The position numbers were made by a program, and so were the translations under genes. 43,030 nucleotides of DNA from Planctomycetota bacterium (GTDB lineage Bacteria; Planctomycetota; Phycisphaerae; Sedimentisphaerales; Anaerobacaceae), in the NCBI GenBank assembly GCA_019456195.1, contig VRUK01000047.1, forward strand, positions 1-43,030, given 5' to 3'. The notes under the pieces were generated by a model that was not told where the DNA came from, did no database searches, and was given only the letters and a program-made list of their open reading frames with translations. Shown here piece after piece: positions 33,640 through 42,507 of the stretch; within the stretch, counting starts at the first letter, position 1, and every line of letters begins with the position of its first letter.

Positions 33640-34383
33640 TTATTTACTGTCTTTTTTCTTTTTAGCGTTTTTGCTGTCTTTGCTGTCCTTGTCTTTCTTT
33701 TTGTCTTTATCTTTCTTTTCTTCTTTCTTTTCTTCTTCGTGCAGAACCTCGTCGATAAGACCGTATTCTTTAGCCTCATCGGCAGTCATATATCTGTCTC
33801 TTTCAGTCTCGGAGGCAATCTTTTCGGCAGATTGGCCGGTGTGTTTTGCGAGGATTTCATTTATCGTTTTTTTGGACTTGAGTATTTGTTCGGCCTGTAT
33901 TTTGATGTCGGCTGCCTGGCCTGTAACACCGCCCCACGGCTGGTGCAGCATGACCTTTGCGTGCGGGAGGGAGTGCCTTTTGCCTTTTGTTCCGGCTGCC
34001 AGTATTATCGCTGCGCCGGACTGCGCCCTGCCGATGCAGTAGGTTGCTATGGGTGAGCTGGTGAAGAGCATAGTGTCATAAATGGCCATTGTATCATCAA
34101 CGTTGCCGCCCGGCGAATTGATATACAGGCTGATTTCGCTGCTGCGCTTCAGGTTGTCGAGGTACAGCATTTTCATAATGACCTCAGCGGCCCTGTCATA
34201 GGATATTTCTCCTATCAGGAAGACAATCCTGTTCTCCAGGAGCATATCATCCAGACTCATCTGGCGGTAACGCTGATACTGGCCATGTTGATTGTATGTA
34301 TCCATATTATGTGGTTCTGTTTGGCTATAAGACGCGAGGTGAGAAACCCTTGCAATGTTTCCTGAATGATGTTCAATAGACAT
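33640..34383 (-). CDS. ATP-dependent Clp protease proteolytic subunit, copy 2, with lysine-rich tail
   Basis: 247 residues. A 40-residue N-terminal extension (EHHSGNIARVSHL..., QHGQYQRYRQ) precedes the ClpP fold. Serine S122 in GRAQSGAA and histidine H147 in VMLHQPWGG are present, so it should be active. The motif differs from the usual GQAASM. The last 30 or so residues are a repeated K/D/E tail (KKEEKKDKDKKKDKDSKDSK). Two ClpP paralogues side by side suggest a mixed-ring protease as in cyanobacteria or mycobacteria. AAGGAAG precedes the ATG. Confidence 0.92.
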   Translation of the reverse strand: MSIEHHSGNIARVSHLASYSQTEPHNMDTYNQHGQYQRYRQMSLDDMLLENRIVFLIGEISYDRAAEVIMKMLYLDNLKRSSEISLYINSPGGNVDDTMAIYDTMLFTSSPIATYCIGRAQSGAAIILAAGTKGKRHSLPHAKVMLHQPWGGVTGQAADIKIQAEQILKSKKTINEILAKHTGQSAEKIASETERDRYMTADEAKEYGLIDEVLHEEEKKEEKKDKDKKKDKDSKDSKNAKKKKDSK

Positions 34384-34595
34384 TCATTGCTTCCTTATAT
34401 GAAATTCACATTTTTTCCAACTCGTGTTTCGTGCCTTGTTCGGCACTTCCGCAGTGCATATTTCGCCCTGAGTGGACTCACCGACAAGCGGATAACGTTT
34501 TAATCGGATATTTTTAGCTGCAGATTCTCTTTTTACCCCATTTTTGTTATATATAATTGTCCATAACGGAGTTTTTGCCGTTTTTAGCCGGAGAC

Positions 34596-36161
34596 TTAGG
34601 ATTTTTTGGGCGTCTTTTTCTTTGGCTCGGCTTTCTTAGCGGTCTTTGCAGCGGTTTTCTTTGCCGATTTTTTAGCTTCTTTTTTGGCTTTTTCCGCTTT
34701 TTTAGCTTTCTTTTCCGGCTTTTTCTCTGTTATTTTCGCTGTTTCGAGCAGTTTTTCGATACATTTGTTCTGACGTACTTCGAGAGTGAACTGGGTCAGT
34801 GAGCCGTCACGTTCCATATCCTCTCTCATTTTTTCAGGGCGCTGTCCCCGCTGGATGGCTATCTGGGCGAGATGTCCGTTAATCTCTTCATCGCTGACCT
34901 TGATATCGAACTTATCGGCAATTTTGTCCATAATGAAGAATGTTTTAAGCTGTTTTTTTGCCTGCTCTTCGCTGCCGGCCTGAAGCTGCTCTAACTGCTC
35001 ATTGAGCTGCTCGCGGGGCAGGCCACGCATCATTAGGTTCTGATATTGCCTCTGGAGAAGTGAGGTTGCCTGCTGAGCGACGATGTCCAGGGGCAGGTCG
35101 AGTTTTGTATTGTCGTGCAGATACTGGTAAATCTGCTCGCTCATTTCGGTTACAACCTGTGCTTCCAGGCGGCTCTGCAGGGTGTCCTGAGTTTTTTCCC
35201 GCAGCTCGTTTTCATCTTCCATACCCAGTCTGGTGAGGAAGGCCTGGTCTAACTCCGCGGGCTTGAGCCATTTGATATCTTTGATATCGATATTGATTTC
35301 GACTTTTTTGCCGCGATATTCTTCTCTGAAATATGTCTTGGGGACATCGACGTTTATCTGTTTGGTTTCGCCTGTTTTGGCACCGCTGAGCAATTCGTCG
35401 AGCTTCTCGACCGGGACTTCCCCGACAAAGCCGTTCTGCCTGACGTGTATCTCGATGTTGTCGAGTTTCTGCTGTTCTTCAATGCCATCGGCCTTTATGA
35501 GGGCATTGGCAATTATCTGGTCCTCAGGCTCAACTGAGCCATCTTTGCGGGGCGTCCATACACCGGACCATCTTTGCAGCCGCTCAATCTCCCTGTCGAT
35601 TTGCTCGTCGGTAACTTCGAGTGTTGTCTTGGTTACCGAAATGCCTTCGAGCTCGGGCAATTCGAATTCGGGACGCACCTCGACTTCAAAATCAAACTTC
35701 AGGGGACCTTCTTCTGGCATCTCGATTTTTTCGAAGTCGATGTCCGGCTCGCCGAGTGTATCAAGTTCATTGTCCTTGAGGGCGGACTCGCTTGCCTCGG
35801 CCAGTAATGTCAATTTAACCTGTTCGGTCGTATCTTTCCCGAACCTCTTTTCGAGAAGGCGGCGGGGTGCTCGGCCTTTCCGAAAGCCCGGTAAGAGCGC
35901 ATCTTTACGCAGGGTTTTGTACTGCTCGTCGGTGGCCATCTTGATTGCCTCTTCGGGTATCTCTATCGAGACCTTTTTCTTGCATGGGCCGGCTTCTTCG
36001 ATTGTTACCGTATTTTTCGGTTTTGGGGGTCCTTCTTCGGCGGCTGGCTTTTCTTCGGTTTGCTGTTCGGCCTTATCGGCAGTCTGTTCTTCTGTTGGCT
36101 GTCCGGCTTTATCAGCAGTCTGTTCTTCTGCTTGCTCCTGAGTTTGTTCTTCATCGACCAT
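34596..36161 (-). CDS. tig: Trigger factor with long N- and C-terminal tails
   Basis: 521 residues, against about 430 normally. A 45-residue acidic leader, TQEQAEEQTADKAGQPTEEQ..., is made of imperfect repeats of EEQTADKAxQ. Then comes the ribosome-binding domain with GFRKGRAPRRLLEKRFG, the PPIase-like domain (about 200-290), and the helical C-terminal chaperone domain. The last 45 residues are lysine/alanine/threonine (KKAKKAEKAKKEAKKSAKKT), like histone H1 tails. Trigger factor binds nascent chains at the ribosome exit. AGGAGCACCGAA gives a strong start. It heads the tig-clpP-clpP row. Confidence 0.93.
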   Translation of the reverse strand: MVDEEQTQEQAEEQTADKAGQPTEEQTADKAEQQTEEKPAAEEGPPKPKNTVTIEEAGPCKKKVSIEIPEEAIKMATDEQYKTLRKDALLPGFRKGRAPRRLLEKRFGKDTTEQVKLTLLAEASESALKDNELDTLGEPDIDFEKIEMPEEGPLKFDFEVEVRPEFELPELEGISVTKTTLEVTDEQIDREIERLQRWSGVWTPRKDGSVEPEDQIIANALIKADGIEEQQKLDNIEIHVRQNGFVGEVPVEKLDELLSGAKTGETKQINVDVPKTYFREEYRGKKVEINIDIKDIKWLKPAELDQAFLTRLGMEDENELREKTQDTLQSRLEAQVVTEMSEQIYQYLHDNTKLDLPLDIVAQQATSLLQRQYQNLMMRGLPREQLNEQLEQLQAGSEEQAKKQLKTFFIMDKIADKFDIKVSDEEINGHLAQIAIQRGQRPEKMREDMERDGSLTQFTLEVRQNKCIEKLLETAKITEKKPEKKAKKAEKAKKEAKKSAKKTAAKTAKKAEPKKKTPKKS

Positions 36162-36378
36162 TTCGGTGCTCCTGAACGATTTTTACTTTTTTCAGCTCTA
36201 AATTAATAAACAAAAAAGGCATCAGGGAAAAAACTTTATCCCTTAGCCAGGTTTTCATGATTTCCAATCCGGCTTGTTTTTTATATGGCCGGATCTAAAC
36301 ATATCGGCAACCAACGCCCAACTACCGCAGCCGGTATCTTGCCGATACTATAAGGTTCCTTCAACGTAAAACGTTATT

Positions 36379-36400
36379 ATTTCCCTATCCTTAGGGAAAT
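36379..36400. repeat. Short perfect palindrome after tRNA-Gly
   Basis: ATTTCCCTA / TAGGGAAAT, 9 bp with a 4-base loop, lies ten bases past the 3' end of tRNA-Gly. It has no T tract after it but could mark the end of the tRNA transcript. The rest of 36162-36409 holds no gene. Confidence 0.5.
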
Positions 36401-36409
36401 TCCTTAAAA

Positions 36410-36481
36410 AGCGGGCGATGAGATTTGAACTCACGACATTCACGTTGGCAACGTGACGCTCTACCACTGAGCTACGCCCGC
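36410..36481 (-). tRNA. tRNA-Gly (GCC)
   Basis: Minus-strand cloverleaf: acceptor GCGGGCG/CGCCCGC, D arm GCTCAGTGGTAGAGC, anticodon arm TCACG-TTGCCAA-CGTGA (anticodon GCC), T-loop AGTTCAAATCT. Discriminator T; CCA is not encoded. Confidence 0.96.
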
Positions 36482-36579
36482 AACTCGTATCTCGTTATTG
36501 AGTGATAAGATACGTTTTCGATAATTATATTGGCTTTTATCGTCTATGCAAGTGGTTTTTTTAAAAAATTAGCTCTCTA

Positions 36580-37983
36580 TTAACTAAATCGCCACTTGAG
36601 AATCGTAAAGCCAAAGATGCCCCAGTACGTGAGCATGCCCATGAATAGAACAATCCTGCTGCCGGGGTTGAGCTTCTTTATAGCGGCTGACCTGCAAAAA
36701 ATCATCAGCGTAGCAACCAGGGCCGTCAATAGTACCGCCGCTGCTGCAAAACTTGTTACCGGTAAAAGCGCATCGGGCACGGACTTATCCAAAACCAGTG
36801 TTTTGTCAACTATCTTCTGAGCCGCGGTAACGCCAATTGGATCCGAAAATGCGTATGGCCAATAGGGAATACGCGAGACCATTTTCAGCACTGATTTGAT
36901 TATATGAGCACCTGCCATAGTTGGAAGCAGCAAGAGGGCAAATGTCTTGAGTATCGCTCCGGAAGATGCACCATGCCAACCGGACGCTATTTTCGCAAGA
37001 GCCGCTATGGCCAGAAACAGAACAGCAGGAAACACAACAAACATAACAATAGCTGAAACAAAGCCCGTCATTGAGCCTGTGATTCCGAGAGCATCGATAA
37101 GGTGGTCAGGCACCCATTTTAGAATCGCCTTTGATGCAGGCCATTCCGAGAGGAGTTCATAGACGACAAATCCGCTTACTAACAGAATGAAACCCAACTG
37201 TGCATATTTTAGCTTGACGTCACGGAATAAATCCGCAAACGGCCATCTGGTTGACAAACGTAAGTTGTCATAGGGACATGCCTTGAGGCATTGTGTGCAC
37301 AGCAGGCAATCTCTATTCTCTTTTATTGTAGCAGGATAAAGGTTGCTCGTACACGAACGGCCGACTATTCGGTAGTGATTCTTCTTTACTACGCAATCCT
37401 TTGTTTTACAGGCATTGCAGACCGATAGATTATTTGCCCTCCACTCGATTGGTGAGATCAGGGCATATAAGCCGAGCAAGTGACCCACCGGACAAACATA
37501 GCTGCAGAACGCTCGCTTTCGGAATATGAGGCTGACCACTACTGCTATTACCACAAGCGTCAGCAGGTAAATTGCCATTCGTTGAGGAATCCGGTGCAGG
37601 GCAAGAGTGTGCACTCCCACAATGAGAGTGAGTGTGTAGAAGATAGTTATTACCCAACCGCTCTTGAAAAAACCTGGTACTTTTCGTTGCCGGCCTATCC
37701 GTCCTGCCAAATAGGTCACCAATTCCACCGGACAAACCATACACCACATGCGACCTAATAGAATCGCAGCGATGATTATCATCGGCCACCAGTACGACCA
37801 GACCAAAAGGTTCGAAAGGTTTGTGTTTCGAAGCCATTTAGCGAATTCTGGGTCATCTGTAGTTATTCCGATACCACCAGCGATGAGCAGTCCAAACACC
37901 ATCAGCATAACCAACTGAGGCACAATCGGAAACCATCGTGATTTGAATAAACTGCTGAGCAATTTGATTTTGAACAGATTCAT
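36580..37983 (-). CDS. NapH/NosR-like membrane polyferredoxin
   Basis: 467 residues with about ten membrane helices. Two CxxxCP motifs on helix ends (GRMWCMVCPVEL, AFCSYVCPVGHL) and one classical cluster, CLLCTQCLKACPYDN, with additional cysteines (CNACKTKDC) fit the 4Fe-4S-binding NapH/NosR/RsxA-like family. These proteins pass electrons across or along the membrane. No partner reductase is near, so the acceptor is unknown. The C-terminal third is hydrophobic without cysteines, longer than NapH. It is unrelated in detail to the polyferredoxin at 11.6 kb. Confidence 0.82.
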   Translation of the reverse strand: MNLFKIKLLSSLFKSRWFPIVPQLVMLMVFGLLIAGGIGITTDDPEFAKWLRNTNLSNLLVWSYWWPMIIIAAILLGRMWCMVCPVELVTYLAGRIGRQRKVPGFFKSGWVITIFYTLTLIVGVHTLALHRIPQRMAIYLLTLVVIAVVVSLIFRKRAFCSYVCPVGHLLGLYALISPIEWRANNLSVCNACKTKDCVVKKNHYRIVGRSCTSNLYPATIKENRDCLLCTQCLKACPYDNLRLSTRWPFADLFRDVKLKYAQLGFILLVSGFVVYELLSEWPASKAILKWVPDHLIDALGITGSMTGFVSAIVMFVVFPAVLFLAIAALAKIASGWHGASSGAILKTFALLLLPTMAGAHIIKSVLKMVSRIPYWPYAFSDPIGVTAAQKIVDKTLVLDKSVPDALLPVTSFAAAAVLLTALVATLMIFCRSAAIKKLNPGSRIVLFMGMLTYWGIFGFTILKWRFS

Positions 37984-38047
37984 TTATGGCTCAATTCGAA
38001 TTATGTCGTTAAATCAACTGACGAAGCCGTGACAATATAAACACAAA

Positions 38048-38770
38048 TTATTTCGGTAGCAAGAGTAATTTTATGCCCATCAGAAGGAGGAAAGCGGAAA
38101 CGATTTTCCTAAAATGCTCCTGTGGGATTTTGTCGACGACAGACTTGGCTATTTTTGCGCCGAGGAAAGAAGCAGGAACGAATATCAGCAGGCCCCAGAA
38201 GAGTAAATGAGGAAGCCGTGCGTCATTGATGAGGTAGGTTGTCAGGCGGGTAGTGTCAATCGTCAGGGCAATGGCTCCTGCGGTGGCGATATAAACGGCT
38301 TTTGGTAAATCAAAAGAGGTCAGGAAAAGGCCGCGGATTGCACCACCCATACCAAAAAGGCCGGCAAAGAAACCTGAGAGAGCTCCACCGCAGGCACCCG
38401 CCAGGAGGCTTTGTTTGATTTTGAAAGAGCTTTTGGCAAACAGGTAGATTACGTAAATAATCAGGAAAGAACCCAATATCCTCGACAAGAAGACTGTAGA
38501 GATATCAAATACCAACTCGGCGCCGAGATATGTGGCTACTATGCCCGGGATGCCGAAGCTGAGAATCAGCTTCCATTGGAAACCCTTTCTGAAAAGGAGC
38601 AATTTCCAGATATTGCCGAACCAGTGAATAATCCCGACGAAAAGGAGTGTTTGCGGAACGGGATAAAATGAAAGCAGAATCGGAACCAAAAGGGTCGATG
38701 TCCCGAAGCCGGTCAGTGTGCCTACAGAGCTTGCGATTATGACGGCAAATGTGATTAAAGCTATTTCCAT
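38048..38770 (-). CDS. TauE/SafE-family (DUF81) membrane permease
   Basis: About 240 residues, with eight or so membrane helices and the family glycine patterns GTLTGFGTSTLLVP near the start and GGALSGFFAGLFGMGGAIRG in the middle. The two halves are related, as in this family. Family members export sulfite, sulfoacetate or similar small anions; the ion here is not predictable. The ATG at 38770 follows GGGAGTGAAA; the upstream extension of 37 residues is a shadow. Confidence 0.88.
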   Translation of the reverse strand: MEIALITFAVIIASSVGTLTGFGTSTLLVPILLSFYPVPQTLLFVGIIHWFGNIWKLLLFRKGFQWKLILSFGIPGIVATYLGAELVFDISTVFLSRILGSFLIIYVIYLFAKSSFKIKQSLLAGACGGALSGFFAGLFGMGGAIRGLFLTSFDLPKAVYIATAGAIALTIDTTRLTTYLINDARLPHLLFWGLLIFVPASFLGAKIAKSVVDKIPQEHFRKIVSAFLLLMGIKLLLLPK

Positions 38771-38858
38771 TTTCACTCCCGTACGGCTTAATATAATGTA
38801 ATTTATACTTATTGGCTGCTCATTGTACAGTGCAGATGTAATATTGTTCAATTTTTTT

Positions 38859-38889
38859 TTGACAGTGTTTGCGAGATGCATGGTATAAT
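38859..38889 (+). promoter_or_regulatory. Possible promoter upstream of the palindromic element and pcm
   Basis: TTGACA (38859-38864) and TATAAT (38884-38889), both perfect, but 19 bases apart, which is long. It would give a 5' leader of about 270 bases that includes the whole palindrome at 38952-39128. Confidence 0.5.
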
Positions 38890-38951
38890 ATCAGGAGCAG
38901 TTTTACCCGGGATTATTAAAGGAATACAGGGCGACCGAAGCCAATTCTAAA

Positions 38952-39128
38952 GGGATCCTCTAAAAATTGCTTTTGTCACGAGAACGTGCGAAATTTTCTC
39001 CGGCAAGGCGGAAGGTCAAAATCGCCGCAGGCATAGCCAAAGCTATGTCGAGGACGAAGTTTGGCCTGACAACGCCGCCGGAGGAGATTGCAGCCGTTCG
39101 TAGTAAAAATGAATTTTTAGAGGTTCCC
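38952..39128. repeat. 177-bp palindromic (MITE-like) element
   Basis: The left arm starts GGGATCCTCTAAAAATT and the right arm ends AATTTTTAGAGGTTCCC. Read inwards they continue to pair over about 60 bases (CACGAGAACG vs CTACGAACGG; CTCCGGC vs TCCGGCGG), with roughly three quarters of bases matching. The middle holds CATAGCCAAAGCTATG, a second perfect inner palindrome. No open frame. Its form, long imperfect terminal inverted repeats around a short centre, is that of a miniature inverted-repeat element. No target-site duplication is evident. Confidence 0.72.
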
Positions 39129-39168
39129 TACAATAGGAAATCGCGTAAAAGAATTGGAGGGAAAGAAA

Positions 39169-40065
39169 ATGGCTGCAACAAATTTTTGGCGGTTCAAAAA
39201 GTGGTTATATGCGGCTGTGTGTCTGGTCATAGTGCCGGGGATATTTGCTTTTGTTTTCGGGGCCGGCTGTGCGAAGGAGCCTGAGGAGATTGTAGCTCCG
39301 CAGGAGGCCCAGGCGAATCAGGCAGCAGTCCAGGCCGGGCAAGAGCAAAAAGCCCCGGTCGAGAAGAAACTACTTCGTCTTGAGCATAAACATCCGGCCT
39401 TTACCGAGCGGATTCAAGAGCGGCAAAGAATGGTGGCCCGGCAAATCCAGGCAAGAGATGTAAAGGACCCGAATGTGTTAAAGGCGATGCGGACCGTTCC
39501 CCGCCACGCTTTTGTTCGATTCTTAGAGCAGCGCTATGCCTACGCCGACTCTCCACTGCCTATCGGTTTCGACCAAACGATAAGCCAGCCTTACATCGTG
39601 GCCTTTATGACCGAGGCATTACAGCTAAAACCAAATTCCAAAGTCCTTGAAATCGGCACAGGCTCAGGTTATCAGGCCGCGGTGTGTGCCGAGATTGCAG
39701 AGAAGGTATATACTATCGAGATTGTAGAAGGGCTTGCAAAGAGGGCGAAAAAGGATCTGGAGGAACTCGGCTACTCGAACATAATCACGAGGTTCGGTGA
39801 CGGATTTTTCGGTTGGCCGGATGTGGCACCGTTTGATGCGATAATCGGTACGGCTGCGGCCGGGCGCATACCTGAGCCGCTGCTCGAACAATTAAAGCCG
39901 GGTGGCAGGATGATACTGCCTTATGGAAGTCCGCAGGGCTTTCAGTATCTGGTGGTCGTAACAAAGGACAAAGAGGGCAAAATTCGCAAGGAGAATGTTA
40001 TGCCTGTGCGATTTGTCCCTATGACCGGCGAAGTAATGAAGCCGGAGAAAGAATCCGAAAAGTAG
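39169..40065 (+). CDS. pcm: Protein-L-isoaspartate O-methyltransferase, lipid-anchored form
   Basis: 298 residues from the ATG at 39169 (GGAGGGAAAGAAA upstream); a TTG five codons earlier is less likely. The N-terminus is a signal peptide with lipobox FGAGC, then an A/Q/E linker (EAQANQAAVQAGQ). The catalytic part from about 85 shows the PCMT motifs VPRHAFV, DQTISQPYIVAFM, VLEIGTGSGYQAAV (SAM), and GTAAAGRIPEPLLEQLKPGGRMILP. Pcm repairs isoaspartyl residues in aged proteins using SAM. Pcm enzymes with export signals are known in some bacteria; a SAM source outside the cytoplasm is the open question. Confidence 0.92.
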   Translation: MAATNFWRFKKWLYAAVCLVIVPGIFAFVFGAGCAKEPEEIVAPQEAQANQAAVQAGQEQKAPVEKKLLRLEHKHPAFTERIQERQRMVARQIQARDVKDPNVLKAMRTVPRHAFVRFLEQRYAYADSPLPIGFDQTISQPYIVAFMTEALQLKPNSKVLEIGTGSGYQAAVCAEIAEKVYTIEIVEGLAKRAKKDLEELGYSNIITRFGDGFFGWPDVAPFDAIIGTAAAGRIPEPLLEQLKPGGRMILPYGSPQGFQYLVVVTKDKEGKIRKENVMPVRFVPMTGEVMKPEKESEK

Positions 40066-40084
40066 CTTTGCTGCTAAGAATTTC

Positions 40085-40429
40085 TTAACAGGACAAATGC
40101 AGAGCGGCGGCAATTTTGACACCGGTTTTCGAGAGTTCATTAAACCGCTCGACGGCCTTATTAGTTTTAACTATTTCGAGTTGTATTTCTTCTTCAAGCA
40201 GAAAATGTCGAGTCTCATTCGGTATTTTCATCTTTCCGGATTTGCCGCTGCCAACTATCAGCACGGTCGGCTTGTTTTTGATGACAGACTGCAGGTCATT
40301 ATCAGACAGCAGATGCCCCTTCTTTCGCTGCCAGTTGGACTTGACAGAATTGCCAAAGACTATACAGTCACTGCTGTATTCCTTGCCGTTTATAATGATT
40401 TTGCCTAATTTATATGAGTCAATATGCAT
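40085..40429 (-). CDS. Mth938/DUF498-family protein
   Basis: 114 residues, MHIDSYKLGKIIINGKEYSSD... with the family pattern NWQRKKGHLLSDNDL, PTVLIVGSGKSGKMKIP and a C-terminal helix (TNKAVERFNELSKTGVKIAAALHLSC). The family (Mth938; human NDUFAF3 relatives) has one three-layer fold and no defined bacterial enzyme activity. GAGGAGATAAGACT sets the start; the in-frame upstream stretch is not coding. It converges on pcm with a 20-base gap. Confidence 0.85.
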   Translation of the reverse strand: MHIDSYKLGKIIINGKEYSSDCIVFGNSVKSNWQRKKGHLLSDNDLQSVIKNKPTVLIVGSGKSGKMKIPNETRHFLLEEEIQLEIVKTNKAVERFNELSKTGVKIAAALHLSC

Positions 40430-40663
40430 AGTCTTATCTCCTCTATTAAAAATGTAATATACAATCCGATTTATTACAAGTACTTTCCGATAACATTCCA
40501 TACATATAGGGAATGAGTGGTTGTGATACAAAAATCGGTTAATTTACCCTCTTGCCTCGCGTGTATAAATATGCTATCAAAAAACCCGCTTTTTTTTATA
40601 TCGGATTATTCTGGTTGTGACATCTGATATTTTTGGCTATTATTTCAAATTATTCAGGCAATT

Positions 40664-41539
40664 ATGAACTCGAAGAAAACAGGCATATTGGCAATACTGG
40701 GAGCCAGCGTAATGTGGTCGCTGGAGCCTATTTTAGCGAAATTAGCTTATGCGGACTCTGATTTTCTTCAGACCTCGGCAATCAGGGCGATAGTTGTTGT
40801 TTTGACCGCTTTTTTGTATGTCCTTATTACCGGGGTGAGGAAGCTTAAGGTTAGCAAAAATCAGTTTTCGACGATTCTTTATATAGCAATAGCGGGAACA
40901 TTGATCGGGGATTTGCTGTACTTTTTTGCCTTAACGAAGGTTTCCGTTCTTAATGCGGTCATGATAGGTCACATGCAGCCTATCTTTATTGTTTTGATAG
41001 GGTTCTTTTTCCTTAAAGAAGACAAGCTGACGAAATATGATTACGCAGGCATAATTATTATGATAGTCGCGGGGGTTTTTGTAACGACGAAGACGACAGA
41101 GAATTTATCAATGTTAAAATTAGGCACGGTCGGAGATATTTACGTGCTGATGGCAACGGCGGCCTGGGCAACAACGGCAATAGTGACGAGAAAATATCTA
41201 AGAGAGCTTAACGCCGGGGTTGTTACTTTTTACAGGTATTTAATCGCGTCGGTGGTATTTGTTGTTTATTTGTCGTTTAAGTCTTCGCTGGCGGTTTCTA
41301 ATATCCATCAAATTCTGGTCGGAATTATAGTCGGGGTCGGTACTATACTATATTATGAGAGCATGAAGCGCATTAAAGCCGCTCAGGTTTCCGCTATGGA
41401 ACTTTCGACGCCTTTTTTCGCGGCATTGCTGGGTTTTTTGATTTTAGGGGAGGGCGTTACCGTAATGCAGATTTCAGGTATGGTGTTATTATTTGCCGGA
41501 GTCTGCCTGTTATCGAGGAAAGAAGAGGCGTATTTTTAA
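40664..41539 (+). CDS. EamA/DMT-family transporter
   Basis: 291 residues with ten membrane helices in two related halves, each about 140 residues. The first starts GILAILGASVMWSLEPILAKLAY; the second GDIYVLMATAAWATTAIVTRKYLR. Both are EamA domains of the drug/metabolite exporter superfamily. Substrate not predictable, often amino acids or nucleotide sugars. No strong ribosome site. A terminator follows at once. Confidence 0.9.
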   Translation: MNSKKTGILAILGASVMWSLEPILAKLAYADSDFLQTSAIRAIVVVLTAFLYVLITGVRKLKVSKNQFSTILYIAIAGTLIGDLLYFFALTKVSVLNAVMIGHMQPIFIVLIGFFFLKEDKLTKYDYAGIIIMIVAGVFVTTKTTENLSMLKLGTVGDIYVLMATAAWATTAIVTRKYLRELNAGVVTFYRYLIASVVFVVYLSFKSSLAVSNIHQILVGIIVGVGTILYYESMKRIKAAQVSAMELSTPFFAALLGFLILGEGVTVMQISGMVLLFAGVCLLSRKEEAYF

Positions 41540-41543
41540 TAAA

Positions 41544-41573
41544 AAGGGCTGCGAGTTTCCACTCGCAGCCCTT
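41544..41573 (+). terminator. Terminator of the EamA gene
   Basis: A perfect 11-bp stem GGGCTGCGAGT / ACTCGCAGCCC with a TTCC loop. AAAAA precedes and only a short T run (TTGT) follows, so it may act in either direction between the convergent genes. It matches the stem at 2946-2979. Confidence 0.75.
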
Positions 41574-41586
41574 GTATGTACTGTAA

Positions 41587-42507
41587 TTATCGCCCTTTGC
41601 GGCCTTGTCGGGACCTGTTATGCTTAGAACCATATCTGCCCGCAAAGCTATATTTTTTAGATGACTTAATCTTAACTTTGTCAGTGCCTTTTATGACATC
41701 TCCAGCAGTTACCGCACTACTCATCATGGTAACAGCACTTTTCAAAGTGGCCGTTAATGTAGCGCTTTTGCTGTCCTCATTTAGATCCAACTGTTGTGTT
41801 CTGAATTGAAACAGCATGTCCATATCGCCATCTTCATCTACATCACACAGCGTAGTGTGTACCGGCGAAGCTCCAGCGAATAATATGGAGTAGTCAGGGA
41901 CAAGAGTACCGGCGTTGAAGCTACCAGTTGTAAGCACTGCGACCGGTACGACACCTCTGGATTTGAGATTGATGCTGTTTTCATCGCTGCCGGGCTTAAT
42001 ATCAATCATAAGCTCAATGTCCTCCTCCTCAGAGGCAGGAGGTAGCAGTTTAATGGGTATATGGCTATAAAACAACAAACCTGGTCTAAGCCAAGTCGGT
42101 TCAATAGGATCGCCGTTTCCGTAGAATCCTGTCAAAACACTGCCGAATGCGGGAATAGGTAAAAATTCGCTTGCCGAGGTGGCCACGCCGTCCACAACAA
42201 AGTCAATACCGTAAACACTAACCTGTGCTTCCGGCTCACCTGAGCTAACTAAAACAAACCAAAAAACGCTACCGGAATAGATATTCAAAACGCTGCCAGG
42301 ATGAGCTTGTATGTACCCTGAAACAGTAGCACGCAGATTCACAGTCGTACCATCCTTGATTTCCATATCATCAATCAGGTCTGTTGTTACATCGTGTACA
42401 CCGCCATCGTACACGACAGCTCGGCTGACCGGTGCGGCGAGTAGTAATAGAATCGCCATAGCACCAATTGCCCACAATTTCGAATGTTTTGTCTTTCTCT
42501 TTTTCAT
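41587..42507 (-). CDS. Secreted protein with IDIKPGSDxNSINLKS-type domain
   Basis: 306 residues with a signal peptide (LWAIGAMAILLLLAAPVSRA). Residues 30-160 look beta-rich (TVNLRATVSGYIQAHPGSVLNIYSGS). From about 170 there is a domain found in many exported proteins of environmental bacteria: MIDIKPGSDENSINLKSRG, VPVAVLTT, FAGASPVH, DVDEDGDMDMLFQF (a calcium-type DxDxDG loop). The last 25 residues are basic (KYSFAGRYGSKHNRSRQGRKGR), unusual for this family. GGGGGAGGTAATGCT precedes the start. No catalytic role visible; probably surface or matrix associated. Confidence 0.82.
   Translation of the reverse strand: MKKRKTKHSKLWAIGAMAILLLLAAPVSRAVVYDGGVHDVTTDLIDDMEIKDGTTVNLRATVSGYIQAHPGSVLNIYSGSVFWFVLVSSGEPEAQVSVYGIDFVVDGVATSASEFLPIPAFGSVLTGFYGNGDPIEPTWLRPGLLFYSHIPIKLLPPASEEEDIELMIDIKPGSDENSINLKSRGVVPVAVLTTGSFNAGTLVPDYSILFAGASPVHTTLCDVDEDGDMDMLFQFRTQQLDLNEDSKSATLTATLKSAVTMMSSAVTAGDVIKGTDKVKIKSSKKYSFAGRYGSKHNRSRQGRKGR

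Noticed and set aside
35233..36141. 302-codon plus-strand frame opposite tig
   Set aside because: Serine-rich shadow caused by the Lys/Glu codons of trigger factor.
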